Notes: generated from the letters alone by a model not told the origin. Positions 7,797 through 18,901 are shown, counted from the first letter of the stretch. The stretch: 28,589 bases of DNA from DAOTVX01 sp034436015 (GCA_034436015.1 DAOTWG010000033.1:1-28589); one strand, 5' to 3'. Translations and numbers: made by a program.

Positions 7797-9335
7797 ATGC
7801 TTCCCGATTTTCGCGTCCACCAACGCGATTATTTACTGGAAATCACGCGCGCCATTACCGAGGAACTCGATTTGGATCGTCTTCTGGCGCGCCTCTTGCG
7901 CTTTGCGATAGAGATTCTTGCTGGCCAGGCCGGCATCATCGCCTTACGAGAAGCAGAGGGCTGGAAAGTGGTAGTCGCCCAGGGTATTCCGGCGGCTTTT
8001 CTGCGTTACCTGGAACCCTTGCTCGAGGAAGAGCGGGTCGCCGAACTGAATATCCATGAACTCAATCGTATGTTGAAAGAGCTGACCTACACGGCCAGCA
8101 AGGGGCTGTTGAGCGGCGTGGGGCTTCCGCTCATTGCACATCGTCAGGTCATCGGGGTAATTTTCATCTTTCGCAACTACCCCGATCTCTTCTCGGCCAA
8201 TGACCGTCAACTGCTGCAGGCGTTTGCCGATCAGGCGGCAATTGCCGTCTATAATGCACAATTGTATCGTCAGGTCAGCTACGAAAAACAACGCCTCGAC
8301 GCGCTGATCGATTCGGCGGCGGATGGCATCCTGATCCTGGACGCCGATCACACGATTGATCGCTGCAATCTGGCGTTTGAGCGTATCCTTAACCGTCCAC
8401 GCCGGGAAATTGTGGGTCGCTCGCATGAGGAGATCGTTCGCTGGGCGCGTCGCCCAGATGGAATGACGCTGGAGGAGGCAGAGGCGAACAATTGGCCTCT
8501 AACGCCGCACGCCTATCTTTATGTGGAAGGAGACCTGGAACGTCCCGAACTACCGCCGCTGCCGGTCGGCATCACGTACGCTCCGCTTTTTGCCGAAGAT
8601 GGCGTTCTGCATAATATCGTTGTGACCGTGCGGGATATTACCAAGTTCCGCACAGCGGAAGAGATCAAGAATACATTTGTGTCCATTATCAGCCATGAAT
8701 TGCGCACGCCGGTTGCGCTGATCAAAGGGTATGTGAGCACCCTGCGGCGAGAGGACGCCAACTGGGACAGAAAAGTGGTGCAGGAGAGCCTAGCCATTAT
8801 TGAGGAAGAAGCAGACAGGTTGGCTTCCCTGATTGACGATTTGCTGGAAGCCTCACGCTTGCAGGCGGGCGGCTTGAAACCCAATTTGAGCGATGTCTCC
8901 TTGCCCGTTCTAGCGCGGCGACTGGCTGAACGATTCCAGACGCAAACCGATCACCATACGATCGTTGTGGATTTCCCCGAAAATTTTCCGACCATTCTGG
9001 CGGATGAAAAACGGATTGGACAGGTTCTTTCGAACCTGCTTTCCAATGCCATCAAGTACGCGCCGGGCGGCGAGATTCGCATTAGCGGGCAGGCGCGACC
9101 GGAACAAGTTATCATAACCGTCAGCGATGAAGGCCCTGGCATTGACCCGGCCGATATTCCCTATATTTTCGACCGCTTTTACCGCTCGGAGCGCGCTGCG
9201 CGCCAGACGAAAGGCGCCGGCCTGGGGTTATATCTGGCGAAGGCAATCGTAGAAGCACACGGCGGACGAATCTGGGTAGACCCTCGGTCCGACAGTGGCG
9301 CGCAAATCTGTTTCTCTCTCCCTCGCCCGCAATGA
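7797..9335 (+). CDS. Cytosolic sensor histidine kinase (GAF-PAS-HisKA-HATPase)
   Basis: A 512-residue two-component sensor without transmembrane segments, so it should sense an intracellular signal. Domains in order: GAF (about 12-155), PAS (about 165-285), HisKA with phospho-acceptor His300 in SIISHELRTP, and an HATPase domain with N box (QVLSNLLSNAIKYAP, ~409-423), G1 (DEGPGID, ~444-450), F box (YIFDRFYRS) and G2 (GAGLGLYLAK, ~473-482). I chose ATG 7797; the frame extends to a TTG at 7758, but the extra residues (LSCRLSLWYYSS) do not look like family sequence. No response regulator with a receiver domain lies in the window, so the kinase is an orphan here. The next regulator, at 10820-11479, has an FHA domain instead of a receiver. 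Confidence 0.93.
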   Translation: MLPDFRVHQRDYLLEITRAITEELDLDRLLARLLRFAIEILAGQAGIIALREAEGWKVVVAQGIPAAFLRYLEPLLEEERVAELNIHELNRMLKELTYTASKGLLSGVGLPLIAHRQVIGVIFIFRNYPDLFSANDRQLLQAFADQAAIAVYNAQLYRQVSYEKQRLDALIDSAADGILILDADHTIDRCNLAFERILNRPRREIVGRSHEEIVRWARRPDGMTLEEAEANNWPLTPHAYLYVEGDLERPELPPLPVGITYAPLFAEDGVLHNIVVTVRDITKFRTAEEIKNTFVSIISHELRTPVALIKGYVSTLRREDANWDRKVVQESLAIIEEEADRLASLIDDLLEASRLQAGGLKPNLSDVSLPVLARRLAERFQTQTDHHTIVVDFPENFPTILADEKRIGQVLSNLLSNAIKYAPGGEIRISGQARPEQVIITVSDEGPGIDPADIPYIFDRFYRSERAARQTKGAGLGLYLAKAIVEAHGGRIWVDPRSDSGAQICFSLPRPQ

Positions 9336-9383
9336 TCTTCTGGGGTACAATAGAGCAGCTATTCTCATTCCTGGAACAACCCT

Positions 9384-10748
9384 ATGCCTCCCCAAAAAAC
9401 CCAAATTACCTGTCCTCGTTGTCGCCAACCCGTTGTTGCGCTGGTGGAACAACTCTTCGATGTTACTGCGGATCCCGGCGCCAAGCAGCGTTTGCTTGGC
9501 GGTATCTCCAATGTGGCTGTATGCCGCAGCTGTGGTTTCCGTGGGCCGCTCGCTACTCCCGTTGTCTATCATGACGCCGATAGGGAACTTCTGTTGACAT
9601 ACTTCCCTCCTGAGCTCAATCTTAGTGTGAATGATCAGGAGCGCATCGTTGGGCCGCTTATCACGCAAATCACGAATCGCCTACCGCCGGAAAAACGGAA
9701 GGCGTACCTTTTGCGCCCCCAGAACTTTTTGACCTACCAGAGTTTTCTTGAACGCATCCTTGCTGCCGATGGCATTACGCCGGAGATGATCAAAGCGCAG
9801 CAGCAAAAAGCGGCGCTGGTCGAGCGTCTACTCAGTACATCTTCGGCAGATGCGCGCGCGGAAATTATTCGACAAGAATCGGCTCTAATTGACGGCGAGT
9901 TCTTTGCTATCTTTTCACGGCTGGCTGAAAGCATCCTGGCGAGTGGGCAAGAGCAAATAACCTCGCTGGTGGGCGAGATTGAGCAACAACTGCTAAGCGA
10001 GAGTGACTATGGGCGTAGAATGGTCGCCCAAAGCAACGAGATTCAGGAAGCCGTCCGCACCTTGCAGGCTGCTGGTCGGCGATTGGATAGGAACAAACTG
10101 CTGGAGATACTCATTGAGGCGCCAAACGATGACCGCCTGAACGCGCTGGTCAGTCTCACCCGTCCTGCGCTTGACTATCTCTTCTTCCAGGCGCTTAGCG
10201 AGCGCATTGAGGCGAAACAAGGGGAGGAACGCCAGAAACTGGAGGCTCTGCGCGAGAAATTGCTGGAAATCACCCGCAAGATTGACGAGCGCGTCGAGGA
10301 GGAATATCGTCGTGCGGTTTCCCTGCTCGAGTCCATCCTACAGGCAGATAATGTTGAGCGTGCTACTCTGGAGCGCCTTGGTGAGATCGGCGAATTCTTT
10401 ATTCAGGTGGTCAACCAGGAGCTTCAAACGGCACAACGAACCGGGGATGAAGCCCGCCTGGAAAAACTCCAACGGCTTGTGGCTGTGCTGCAACGAGTAA
10501 GTGAACCGCCAGAAGTAGAGTTGCTCGAAGAACTGCTTGCCGCCCCTGATGAAGCTACTCTCACCCAGCTCTTGGAGAAGAATGCAGAGAAGATCACCTC
10601 TGATTTTGTCTCCATGATCGCCCGTTTGCTGGCGCGGAAGGAGGAGGAAGCCGGTCAGCAACTCTCGGCGGAGGAAAGCGAACTCATTGGGCGGCTGCGC
10701 ACGCTGTATCGCGCTATGTTGAGAATATCCATGAAACAAAACCTATGA
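9384..10748 (+). CDS. CpXC zinc-ribbon protein with long helical C-terminal region
   Basis: 454 residues. The N-terminus is a CpXC-type zinc ribbon: CPRC (Cys10, Cys13) and CRSC (Cys47, Cys50) probably bind one zinc ion. It is followed by a conserved-looking segment (DRELLLTYFPPELNLSVNDQ). From about residue 130 the protein is rich in Glu, Arg, Leu and Gln, with long amphipathic stretches suggesting helical bundles or coiled coils (about 265-320 and 330-380). There is no signal peptide and no transmembrane segment. The function is not known to me; proteins of this class recur in Chloroflexota. It starts 48 nt after the histidine kinase stop on the same strand. A TACAAT at 9346-9351 could be its own -10, although no convincing -35 precedes it. 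Confidence 0.8.
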   Translation: MPPQKTQITCPRCRQPVVALVEQLFDVTADPGAKQRLLGGISNVAVCRSCGFRGPLATPVVYHDADRELLLTYFPPELNLSVNDQERIVGPLITQITNRLPPEKRKAYLLRPQNFLTYQSFLERILAADGITPEMIKAQQQKAALVERLLSTSSADARAEIIRQESALIDGEFFAIFSRLAESILASGQEQITSLVGEIEQQLLSESDYGRRMVAQSNEIQEAVRTLQAAGRRLDRNKLLEILIEAPNDDRLNALVSLTRPALDYLFFQALSERIEAKQGEERQKLEALREKLLEITRKIDERVEEEYRRAVSLLESILQADNVERATLERLGEIGEFFIQVVNQELQTAQRTGDEARLEKLQRLVAVLQRVSEPPEVELLEELLAAPDEATLTQLLEKNAEKITSDFVSMIARLLARKEEEAGQQLSAEESELIGRLRTLYRAMLRISMKQNL

Positions 10749-10753
10749 TTAGA

Positions 10754-10804
10754 CATTGCCACCCAGGGCAATGAGTCCGTTGTGCGGACGCGCTAGGCGC
10801 TTTT
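10754..10804. terminator. Small hairpins between convergent genes, possible bidirectional terminator
   Basis: The 71-bp gap between two convergent genes holds CATTGCC-6 nt-GGCAATG (10754-10773), GTCCG-5 nt-CGGAC (10776-10790) and a GCGC-TAG-GCGC motif followed by TTTT. Each stem is short, so the terminator call is tentative. I see no gene here. Confidence 0.35.
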
Positions 10805-10819
10805 CCCCTATCTCTGGCG

Positions 10820-11479
10820 TCATTCCTCCAGCGGCGGATTGTCTAAGCGCAAGCCATGGCCGCGTACGGTGATGATATAGGCGTGCGATGGGTCGGCTGT
10901 CGCGATCCGATCGCGCAGGCGGCGAATTAATGCGTCGAGAGCCTGGTCGGAGACGCTACTCGCCTCTTGCTCTCCCCAGGCGCGGGTGATGATTTCCTGC
11001 CGATCGACAACCTGTCCCTCGTTTTCGTACAAAATCTGTAAGATACGAAATTGTAGCGCCGAAAGCGGCGGCTCCAGTGCTTGATTGTTGACCCATACGC
11101 GCCGTGAGCGAACATCAAGTCGTAAGCGTTTCCCGCGCGGGGGCTCCTCTAGGAGCGGCAAAGTAGCATCCGAAAGTAAGAAAAGAAACTGCTGCGCCAG
11201 GGCAATTTGTACCGTGTCGCCATCTTTTAGGATGACGGGACTGCTGATGCGATTCCCATTCCGGTGAGTGCCGTTTTTGCTCCCCAAGTCTTCTAGCATC
11301 GCTCCACCTGGCGAAGGTGAAACGCGCGCGTGGAAGCGCGACACCCGACGGTCGGTGATAACAATATCGCAACTTGGCTCCCGACCGATCACGAGAGGAC
11401 GATCGAGGACAAACCGCTGTCCCTTCAATGGGCCGGCGCCGGCAATGAAAAGAGGATGTTCCTCTGTAGACGTATTCAC
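10820..11479 (-). CDS. FHA domain-winged helix (OmpR-type DNA-binding) regulator
   Basis: 219 residues in two domains. An N-terminal FHA phosphothreonine-binding domain (about 10-100) shows the usual residues: IGRE (Arg33), SRFH (Ser47, His50) and SKNGT (Asn69, Gly70). A C-terminal Trans_reg_C winged helix (about 118-212) includes LSALQFRILQILYENEGQVV and the wing segment IITVRGHGLRL. The receiver domain normally found with this winged helix is replaced by FHA, so input is probably a phosphorylated protein rather than a response-regulator aspartate. Start: GTG 11479, with GGAGGG 6-7 nt upstream. The frame runs open to 11755, but that part looks random and crosses the likely promoter. It converges on the CpXC gene. 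Targets are unknown, and no Ser/Thr kinase lies in the window. Confidence 0.88.
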   Translation of the reverse strand: MNTSTEEHPLFIAGAGPLKGQRFVLDRPLVIGREPSCDIVITDRRVSRFHARVSPSPGGAMLEDLGSKNGTHRNGNRISSPVILKDGDTVQIALAQQFLFLLSDATLPLLEEPPRGKRLRLDVRSRRVWVNNQALEPPLSALQFRILQILYENEGQVVDRQEIITRAWGEQEASSVSDQALDALIRRLRDRIATADPSHAYIITVRGHGLRLDNPPLEE

Positions 11480-12190
11480 GATTTTCCCTCCAGGGGCCTT
11501 TCTGCCAGAAGGAGCAATGTTCACCGGCGTAAAACAAATCCATTGTGGGATGAAAGAGCATCCGACTTTCAAGAAGATTATACAATAAACGACCCTATGG
11601 TGTTTTCCCTGCCTCTCGCTCGCTTTCGTTTGACGTCTTTGTGTCGGGAAGCCCTTCAGTGTGGGCCTGTTGCGGACGCGAAAGATAACCGCGCCGCGCA
11701 GATATTCTTCCTTGTCCACCCTCAGCGAAGCCGGTACGTTGTCAGCGGATGACATAACGTTTGTCCAGACCGAATACGTCTTCTCAGTTTACGGATACTT
11801 GCGCGTGCTTGCAGGAGAACCCGCGCCAGAATTGGGCAAACGCGGCTTTACCGATGCACCTTGTACCGTCGGGAGGCTGGGGCGGCGCTCTCGAACATGC
11901 CTTCGTCAACTCAGCCGGCGCAGTATTCCTTCTACACCGTGCTGATGGAGCGTCTCTTCATTTCCATAGACCACGCGCATGATTGCTTCCACCTGAGCCG
12001 GTTTCATTGCTCCACCTGCTCGATATGGGGAAAGGTTTTCGACTTGTTACGAAGCGTAATTTCCGTTCTTCTTTTCGCATCTGTCGTTAGTATCTGTTGT
12101 GCGGGTGAAAGCTCTTCATCCAGAAAAGCAGAAAAGCGAGAGGGCTTGGAAGTAAGAAACGCGGTAAGATTAAAAGCCAGGAGGCAAACG
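11480..12190. other. ~700-bp stretch without a recognisable gene
   Basis: Apart from the candidate -10 at 11577-11582 and the ribosome-binding site of the next gene, I recognise no conserved coding region. Open frames here are short, overlap on both strands and do not resemble families I know. One small minus-strand frame (12007 to 11906, 33 codons, MKPAQVEAIMRVVYGNEETL...) reads as plausible protein and has GGTGGAGC in front of its ATG, but the spacing is poor and I could not match it. It may be the remnant of a longer gene. Low confidence either way. Confidence 0.4.
11577..11582 (-). promoter_or_regulatory. -10 element upstream of the FHA regulator gene
   Basis: A consensus TATAAT on the minus strand, about 98 nt before GTG 11479. 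The -35 at 17 bp spacing is weak. It implies a leader of roughly 90 nt. Confidence 0.4.
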
Positions 12191-13084
12191 ATGGAGGCAG
12201 AGGTAAGCGCTCTCGCAAACATGTTAGTTCGGGAAATCTTAGTCGCTTTGGGCCTTCCCGATAGGCAAAGCTTGCGTCGCCTTTGTGAATGCATCTTCTG
12301 GACCCCACTCCACCGTTTGAGCAGGATTGGATTGACGTTTGATCGCCTAGTCAGGGAGAAAGGATTCTCGCAAGCGGCGGCGTGGGCGCTGAAGCACTGG
12401 TGTCAACGTGTGATGGCCCGTCTTGCTCCGGACTGGCCTCCGCGTGGACCTCTCCTGGTTGTGTCCAATCATCCAGGAACGTATGACGCGTTGGTGTTGG
12501 CATCCAGCCTGTGGCGCGACGATGTGTGCTTTATTGCTAGCGCCATCCCTTTCTTGCGTTCTTTACCTTTCAGCCGCGAGCATTTCTTCTTCATCAGCAA
12601 GACAGGGCTTGATCGCGCCTTATCTGTGCGACGTGCTATTTGTCATTTACAGGCAGGGAAGGCTCTCTTGCTTTTCGGCAGCGGACAAATTGATCCGGAC
12701 CCGGCAGTCTATCCAGATGCGGGGGAAGGGATTCGGAAGTGGTCCAAGAGTGTGGAAATTTTTCTGCGCGCTGTGCCGGAACTGCGTGTGGCTGTCAGCA
12801 TCGTGAGTCACGTTGTTGCCCCCCAATGGCGTCATAGCCTGTTCTACTGGCTGCGAAGACGTCCGGTAGACCGTCGGCGCATTGTCGAGTTCGCGCAGGT
12901 GCTTGCGCAACTATGCTTTCCAGGGCGCTGGATGCTTTCCCCATGTGTTACTATCACCTCACCAAAGACGCGGGAGGAACTGCAAGAGGGAAAGGGGAGC
13001 GGACAAATTTGGTCATCCTTGGTAAGCTGGGGCTATTCCACGCTAGCCGAGCATCTTGCCTGGACGAGACTATTACGACCGTGA
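12191..13084 (+). CDS. PlsC-like glycerolipid acyltransferase family protein
   Basis: 297 residues. The acyltransferase HX4D motif is present as NHPGTYD (His94, Asp99), preceded by LLVVSNH as in 1-acylglycerol-3-phosphate acyltransferases. A later block, LLFGSGQIDPDPAVYPDAGE, takes the place of the usual FPEG motif, so the protein is a divergent member. It may acylate a lipid or lysophospholipid at the inner membrane; the substrate is not predictable. There is no clear transmembrane anchor. The start is ATG 12191, with AGGAGG at 12179-12184 and a 6-nt spacer. The frame continues upstream to 11861, but the added residues are Ser/Arg-rich and unlike protein of this family. It stands alone on this strand and converges with the homoserine dehydrogenase gene. 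Confidence 0.75.
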   Translation: MEAEVSALANMLVREILVALGLPDRQSLRRLCECIFWTPLHRLSRIGLTFDRLVREKGFSQAAAWALKHWCQRVMARLAPDWPPRGPLLVVSNHPGTYDALVLASSLWRDDVCFIASAIPFLRSLPFSREHFFFISKTGLDRALSVRRAICHLQAGKALLLFGSGQIDPDPAVYPDAGEGIRKWSKSVEIFLRAVPELRVAVSIVSHVVAPQWRHSLFYWLRRRPVDRRRIVEFAQVLAQLCFPGRWMLSPCVTITSPKTREELQEGKGSGQIWSSLVSWGYSTLAEHLAWTRLLRP

Positions 13085-13235
13085 GTGGAGGCAAAGAATA
13101 AATAGAAAGGCGCAGGGAGTATGGCCTGTTATCCTGTCTCAAAAGTTTTTTATCTATTCATCGTTTGTGGTTTAATCCCTTCGGGTTGTGAGACGGAATA
13201 ACCCAAAAAGGTGCCCGGCGGTAGATAGTTCTTCT

Positions 13236-14312
13236 CTATCGCCCTCCTTTTGCCAACTCGAGCATATCCCAAAGCAAGCCGGCGGCGGTGACCTCACGGC
13301 CGGCGCCTGGTCCAGAGATCGCCAGCGGCGTTTCCTCATAGCGCGTAGTACGTATGGCAATGAAGTTAGCCGGGCCTCGCAGTGCGCCCAAGGGCGTCTC
13401 GCGAGGTACGGCAGCCAATCCTACTTTTCCACCTTGCGGTCCCATCCGGGCGACATAACGTAGCGTTTTGCCTTCGGCGCGAGCCTGGGCAAAGAGCGTG
13501 GCGTACTCCTGGTCGAGGGAGGGCAAAGCAGCCATGAATTCATCCGCCGACGCTTCACTCAAGCTTGTCGGATAAAGTGGTTCTACGGCCAGATCATGCT
13601 CTTCCAACGGCCAGCCGGCGGTGCGCGCCAGGATGAGCGCCTTGCGCGCGACGTCTTTCCCGCTCAAATCATCGCGTGGATTGGGTTCGGTGTAGCCAAG
13701 CGCGCGCGCTTGTGCCACCGCCACGGAGTACGGCACACCGCGTTCTAGCTCGGCGCACAGATACCCCAGCGTCCCGCTCAGACAACCCTCGATGTCGAGA
13801 ACCCGGTCGCCGGTATTGAGCAGATAGTGCAGTGTGGCGATGACCGGCAGCCCTGCTCCTACTGTGACTTCGTAGCGCAGATGTGGATACTCAAAGAACG
13901 CGCGCGCCTCGCGCCAGGGTGCGGCCAGCGGAATCTTGTTTGCCAGCGCCACACCGCATTCGGCCTCCAGGGCGGAGCGCAATGTGGGCGCCGTCTTGGG
14001 TGAAGCAGTCACGTCGGCAAGAATCACACCCGGCTGTAACAGTGCTGCTACGTGTTCGAGGGGGTGCACTTCTCCCATGGCCTCGAGGGGATAACCGTTG
14101 CACACAGTTTGTAGGGCCTTCAGGAGCGTCTCTTCGGGAAGACCCTGCAAGTCATAGATCAAACCACTGATATCTGCTAAGGCGATGGGTGTCAAGCGCA
14201 AGCCGCGGCGTTGCGCTATCTCTCGTCGTGTTTCCAGAATCTGACGCAACAAGGCGCTTCCCACATTGCCCAGGCCGAGCAGAACAACAGGGACGGAACG
14301 AAGTTCAGACAT
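13236..14312 (-). CDS. hom: Homoserine dehydrogenase (EC 1.1.1.3), no ACT domain
   Basis: A 358-residue enzyme reducing aspartate-4-semialdehyde to homoserine, the branch-point step towards threonine and methionine. It has an N-terminal Rossmann motif GLGNVGSAL (13-21), the nucleotide-binding/catalytic segment VALANKIPLAAP (~121-132) and the family signature GYTEPNPRDDLSGKDVARK (206-224), which holds the substrate-binding Glu209 and the catalytic Asp/Lys residues. The C-terminal regulatory ACT domain of the common ~430-residue form is missing, so feedback inhibition through that domain is not expected; length matches the short forms. ATG 14312 has GAGG 6-8 nt upstream. It starts 4 nt after the creatininase-family gene, so the two are likely co-translated. 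Confidence 0.92.
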   Translation of the reverse strand: MSELRSVPVVLLGLGNVGSALLRQILETRREIAQRRGLRLTPIALADISGLIYDLQGLPEETLLKALQTVCNGYPLEAMGEVHPLEHVAALLQPGVILADVTASPKTAPTLRSALEAECGVALANKIPLAAPWREARAFFEYPHLRYEVTVGAGLPVIATLHYLLNTGDRVLDIEGCLSGTLGYLCAELERGVPYSVAVAQARALGYTEPNPRDDLSGKDVARKALILARTAGWPLEEHDLAVEPLYPTSLSEASADEFMAALPSLDQEYATLFAQARAEGKTLRYVARMGPQGGKVGLAAVPRETPLGALRGPANFIAIRTTRYEETPLAISGPGAGREVTAAGLLWDMLELAKGGR

Positions 14313-14316
14313 GGTT

Positions 14317-15021
14317 TCACCTCGCCGGTGTTGGGGTATTGAATTCTAGTAACGTCAATACGTCTTGAAGGGCAGCATCGAAGATTTCCTGCAACGCGCC
14401 TTCGGGGGCAGAGTATGCTCCGCCGAAGGAGCCATCGCCGTAAATTTGCCGCGCCTGACGCGCGTTTAAGATTTCCGAGGGGACTGGCGGAGGTATTTTC
14501 ATTTCCGTCGGGAGTTCCGCAACGCGCGTGAAAGGGAAAGCCTCGATCCAGTTGGCGTGCGCTGGCTTGAGCTCGTAGCGCATGGCCACCGCCTCGACGC
14601 TGTGTGAAAGCCACCAGTCGTACCATCGCATAGTTAAGTCGGCCAGCTCGTTCGCCAGTTCGCGCAAGCGGGTTTTTGCGCCGCTGTTGCCCCCGTGCCC
14701 GTTGAGAACGAGTATGCGCCGAAAGCCCTGGCGATAGAGCGAGCGCGTCAGGTCTTCCACAACATCGAGCAGGGTGGAGAGCCGCAAACTAAGCGTGCCT
14801 GGGTAATCGAGAAAATAGGAACTGGCGCCGAAGTTCAGCGGCGGAGCGACCGGTATGCCGGTGCGCCGGGAAGCAGCGTCGGCCAGCGCCAGCGGAATGC
14901 GAACATCGGTCAGCAGACTTAGATAGCCGTGTTGTTCACAGGCGCCGATGACGAGCATCAAGCGATCGTCTTGCTGTAAGTAAGATTCTACATCCATCCA
15001 GTTCATGTCTTCCAGCCGCAT
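14317..15021 (-). CDS. Creatininase-family metal-dependent amidohydrolase
   Basis: 234 residues of the creatininase/MftE/FAPy-deformylase family. The metal-binding pattern is visible: Glu29 and His31 (GACEQHG), Asp39 (LTDVRIP), His109 in the hallmark NGHGGN, and Glu160 (HANWIEAF). These enzymes cleave cyclic or linear amides using a dinuclear Zn/Mn site. The exact substrate cannot be assigned; creatininine itself is unlikely from context. ATG 15021 is preceded by AAGGAGG at a good distance. The gene lies 12 nt after gyrA and 4 nt before hom, apparently in one transcript, though no functional link with either is obvious. Confidence 0.85.
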   Translation of the reverse strand: MRLEDMNWMDVESYLQQDDRLMLVIGACEQHGYLSLLTDVRIPLALADAASRRTGIPVAPPLNFGASSYFLDYPGTLSLRLSTLLDVVEDLTRSLYRQGFRRILVLNGHGGNSGAKTRLRELANELADLTMRWYDWWLSHSVEAVAMRYELKPAHANWIEAFPFTRVAELPTEMKIPPPVPSEILNARQARQIYGDGSFGGAYSAPEGALQEIFDAALQDVLTLLEFNTPTPAR

Positions 15022-15033
15022 AGGTGCCCTCCT

Positions 15034-17589
<2,556 letters not shown>

Positions 17590-17633
17590 GAGAGGCCTCT
17601 TGGGGAGCGGTGGTATAGGGTGCGAGTGGACGG

Positions 17634-17639
17634 ATTATA
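17634..17639 (-). promoter_or_regulatory. -10 element of the gyrA promoter
   Basis: A consensus TATAAT on the minus strand, 45 nt before the gyrA ATG. The best -35 is TTGTGC (plus 17659-17664) at a long 19-bp spacing, so the -10 is the main support. The rest of the 17590-17918 gap has no gene I can support. Confidence 0.45.
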
Positions 17640-17918
17640 CCGCGAATGGATAGGAGAGGCACAAGCGAAGATCGCGAGGAAGTCGGTAGGCCTCCTTGTG
17701 GGGCTTTTTCTACGAAAATCTCGAGAGGTTTGTCTTACAGTTCTGGAACGGTTACTCTCCATTTTGAGACTATTTCATGCATGGTTCTGTATGGAAAAAA
17801 CGTCGAAAACGAGGCTGATTTTGAAGTCAAAGTCACAAGAAAAGCGTTCTGGGGCCAACGGGGGCTTGACCAGGCAGAAAGAGCAACCTTTGGCATTGCT
17901 GATGGGAGCACGCAGACC

Positions 17919-17947
17919 TTGCGATTGCGTTGGTAACGTGCTATCAT
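17919..17947 (+). promoter_or_regulatory. Promoter of the ABC ATPase-HAD-DUF456 operon
   Basis: TTGCGA (17919-17924) and TATCAT (17942-17947) are separated by exactly 17 bp, matching 4/6 and 5/6 consensus positions. Transcription would start near 17954, about 36 nt before the ATPase ATG. Confidence 0.5.
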
Positions 17948-17989
17948 CTTGCCGTCTGTTCGTCGTCTTTCCTCGAGTATGACAAGCGC

Positions 17990-18901
17990 ATGATTAGCAC
18001 GGAGAATCTCACCAAGCGTTTTAAGGAAATACTGGCCGTGGAGGGGTTGACGCTGGATGTGGCGGAGGGGGAGGTGTTTGGCTTTCTAGGCCCAAATGGC
18101 GCCGGTAAGACGACAACGGTGCGGATGTTGACGTGCCTGATTGCTCCGACTGCCGGTGTTGCCAGGGTGGCCGGCTTTGTTGTTGGTCAACGGGATAGCG
18201 CGATTCGGCGCAACGTTGGGGTGTTGACCGAGACGCCCGGCATGTACGATAGCCTGTCGGCGGAATACAACCTCCGCATGTTTGCGGAATTGTACGAAGT
18301 GCGCGATGTTAAGGGGCAGGTGGAGAAATACCTGAGGATGCTTGGGCTTTGGGAGCGGCGTTCTGACCCGGCTGGCACCTTCTCCAAGGGGATGAAGCAA
18401 AAACTGGCGATCGCGCGCGCCTTGTTGCACGAGCCGCGCGTCTTGTTTCTGGATGAGCCTACTGCCGGCCTCGACCCGGAAGCGGCGCGCCTGGTGCGCG
18501 ATTTCATTGCCGAGCTCAAGAAAGAAGGGCGCACGATCTTTCTTTGCACGCATAATCTGGACGAGGCCGATCGCCTTTGTGACCGCGTGGCCGTGTTCAA
18601 GACGCGCCTTCTGGCACTAGATACGCCGGCTAACCTGCGTACTTCGGTTTTCGGTCGAAAGGTTGTGTTTCACCTTCGTCGCGCCGACGAGGCGCTGGCG
18701 CGCGTCATCCGACAGTTGCCCTTTGTGCGCGAGGCTAGGGTAATTGAAAACAAACTGCTCATCAATCTAGAGAATCCGGAAGCGCACAATCCGGAGATCG
18801 TGCGTGTACTGGTAGCGCAAGGAGCCGATGTTCAATTCGTCGGGGAACTGCGTCATTCGCTGGAAGATGTGTACTTACAGCTGATTCAGGAGGCGCAGTG
18901 A
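17990..18901 (+). CDS. ABC transporter ATP-binding protein (DrrA/CcmA type)
   Basis: 303 residues, a single nucleotide-binding domain of the type that drives ABC-2 exporters. Walker A is GPNGAGKTT (34-42), the signature is FSKGMKQ (131-137), Walker B is VLFLDEPTAGLDP (151-163), and the H-loop is CTHNLDEADR. A ~90-residue C-terminal extension is typical of the DrrA group. ATG 17990 is chosen because homology starts there (STENLTKRFKEILAVEGL). No strong ribosome-binding site is visible, and the upstream part of the frame (from 17930) crosses the promoter. The matching ABC-2 permease, usually the next gene, is absent; a HAD phosphatase overlaps by 4 nt (GTGA) instead. The partner permease must be encoded elsewhere, or it has been lost. 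Confidence 0.9.
   Translation: MISTENLTKRFKEILAVEGLTLDVAEGEVFGFLGPNGAGKTTTVRMLTCLIAPTAGVARVAGFVVGQRDSAIRRNVGVLTETPGMYDSLSAEYNLRMFAELYEVRDVKGQVEKYLRMLGLWERRSDPAGTFSKGMKQKLAIARALLHEPRVLFLDEPTAGLDPEAARLVRDFIAELKKEGRTIFLCTHNLDEADRLCDRVAVFKTRLLALDTPANLRTSVFGRKVVFHLRRADEALARVIRQLPFVREARVIENKLLINLENPEAHNPEIVRVLVAQGADVQFVGELRHSLEDVYLQLIQEAQ

Noticed and set aside
11480..11755. N-terminal extension of the FHA regulator to 11755
   Set aside because: GTG 11479 has GGAGGG at good spacing and is followed at once by domain sequence. The extension crosses a TATAAT element and looks non-coding.
11861..12190. N-terminal extension of the acyltransferase to 11861
   Set aside because: AGGAGG with a 6-nt spacer marks ATG 12191. 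The upstream residues are Ser/Arg-rich and do not resemble acyltransferases.
17690..17712. GCCTC/GGGGC hairpin with TTTTT on the plus strand, terminator-like
   Set aside because: The stem is only about 5 bp and no plus-strand gene lies upstream to terminate.
17646..17936. 96-codon plus-strand frame between gyrA and the ABC ATPase
   Set aside because: It overlaps the gyrA promoter side and the ATPase promoter, has no ribosome-binding site and no recognisable domain.
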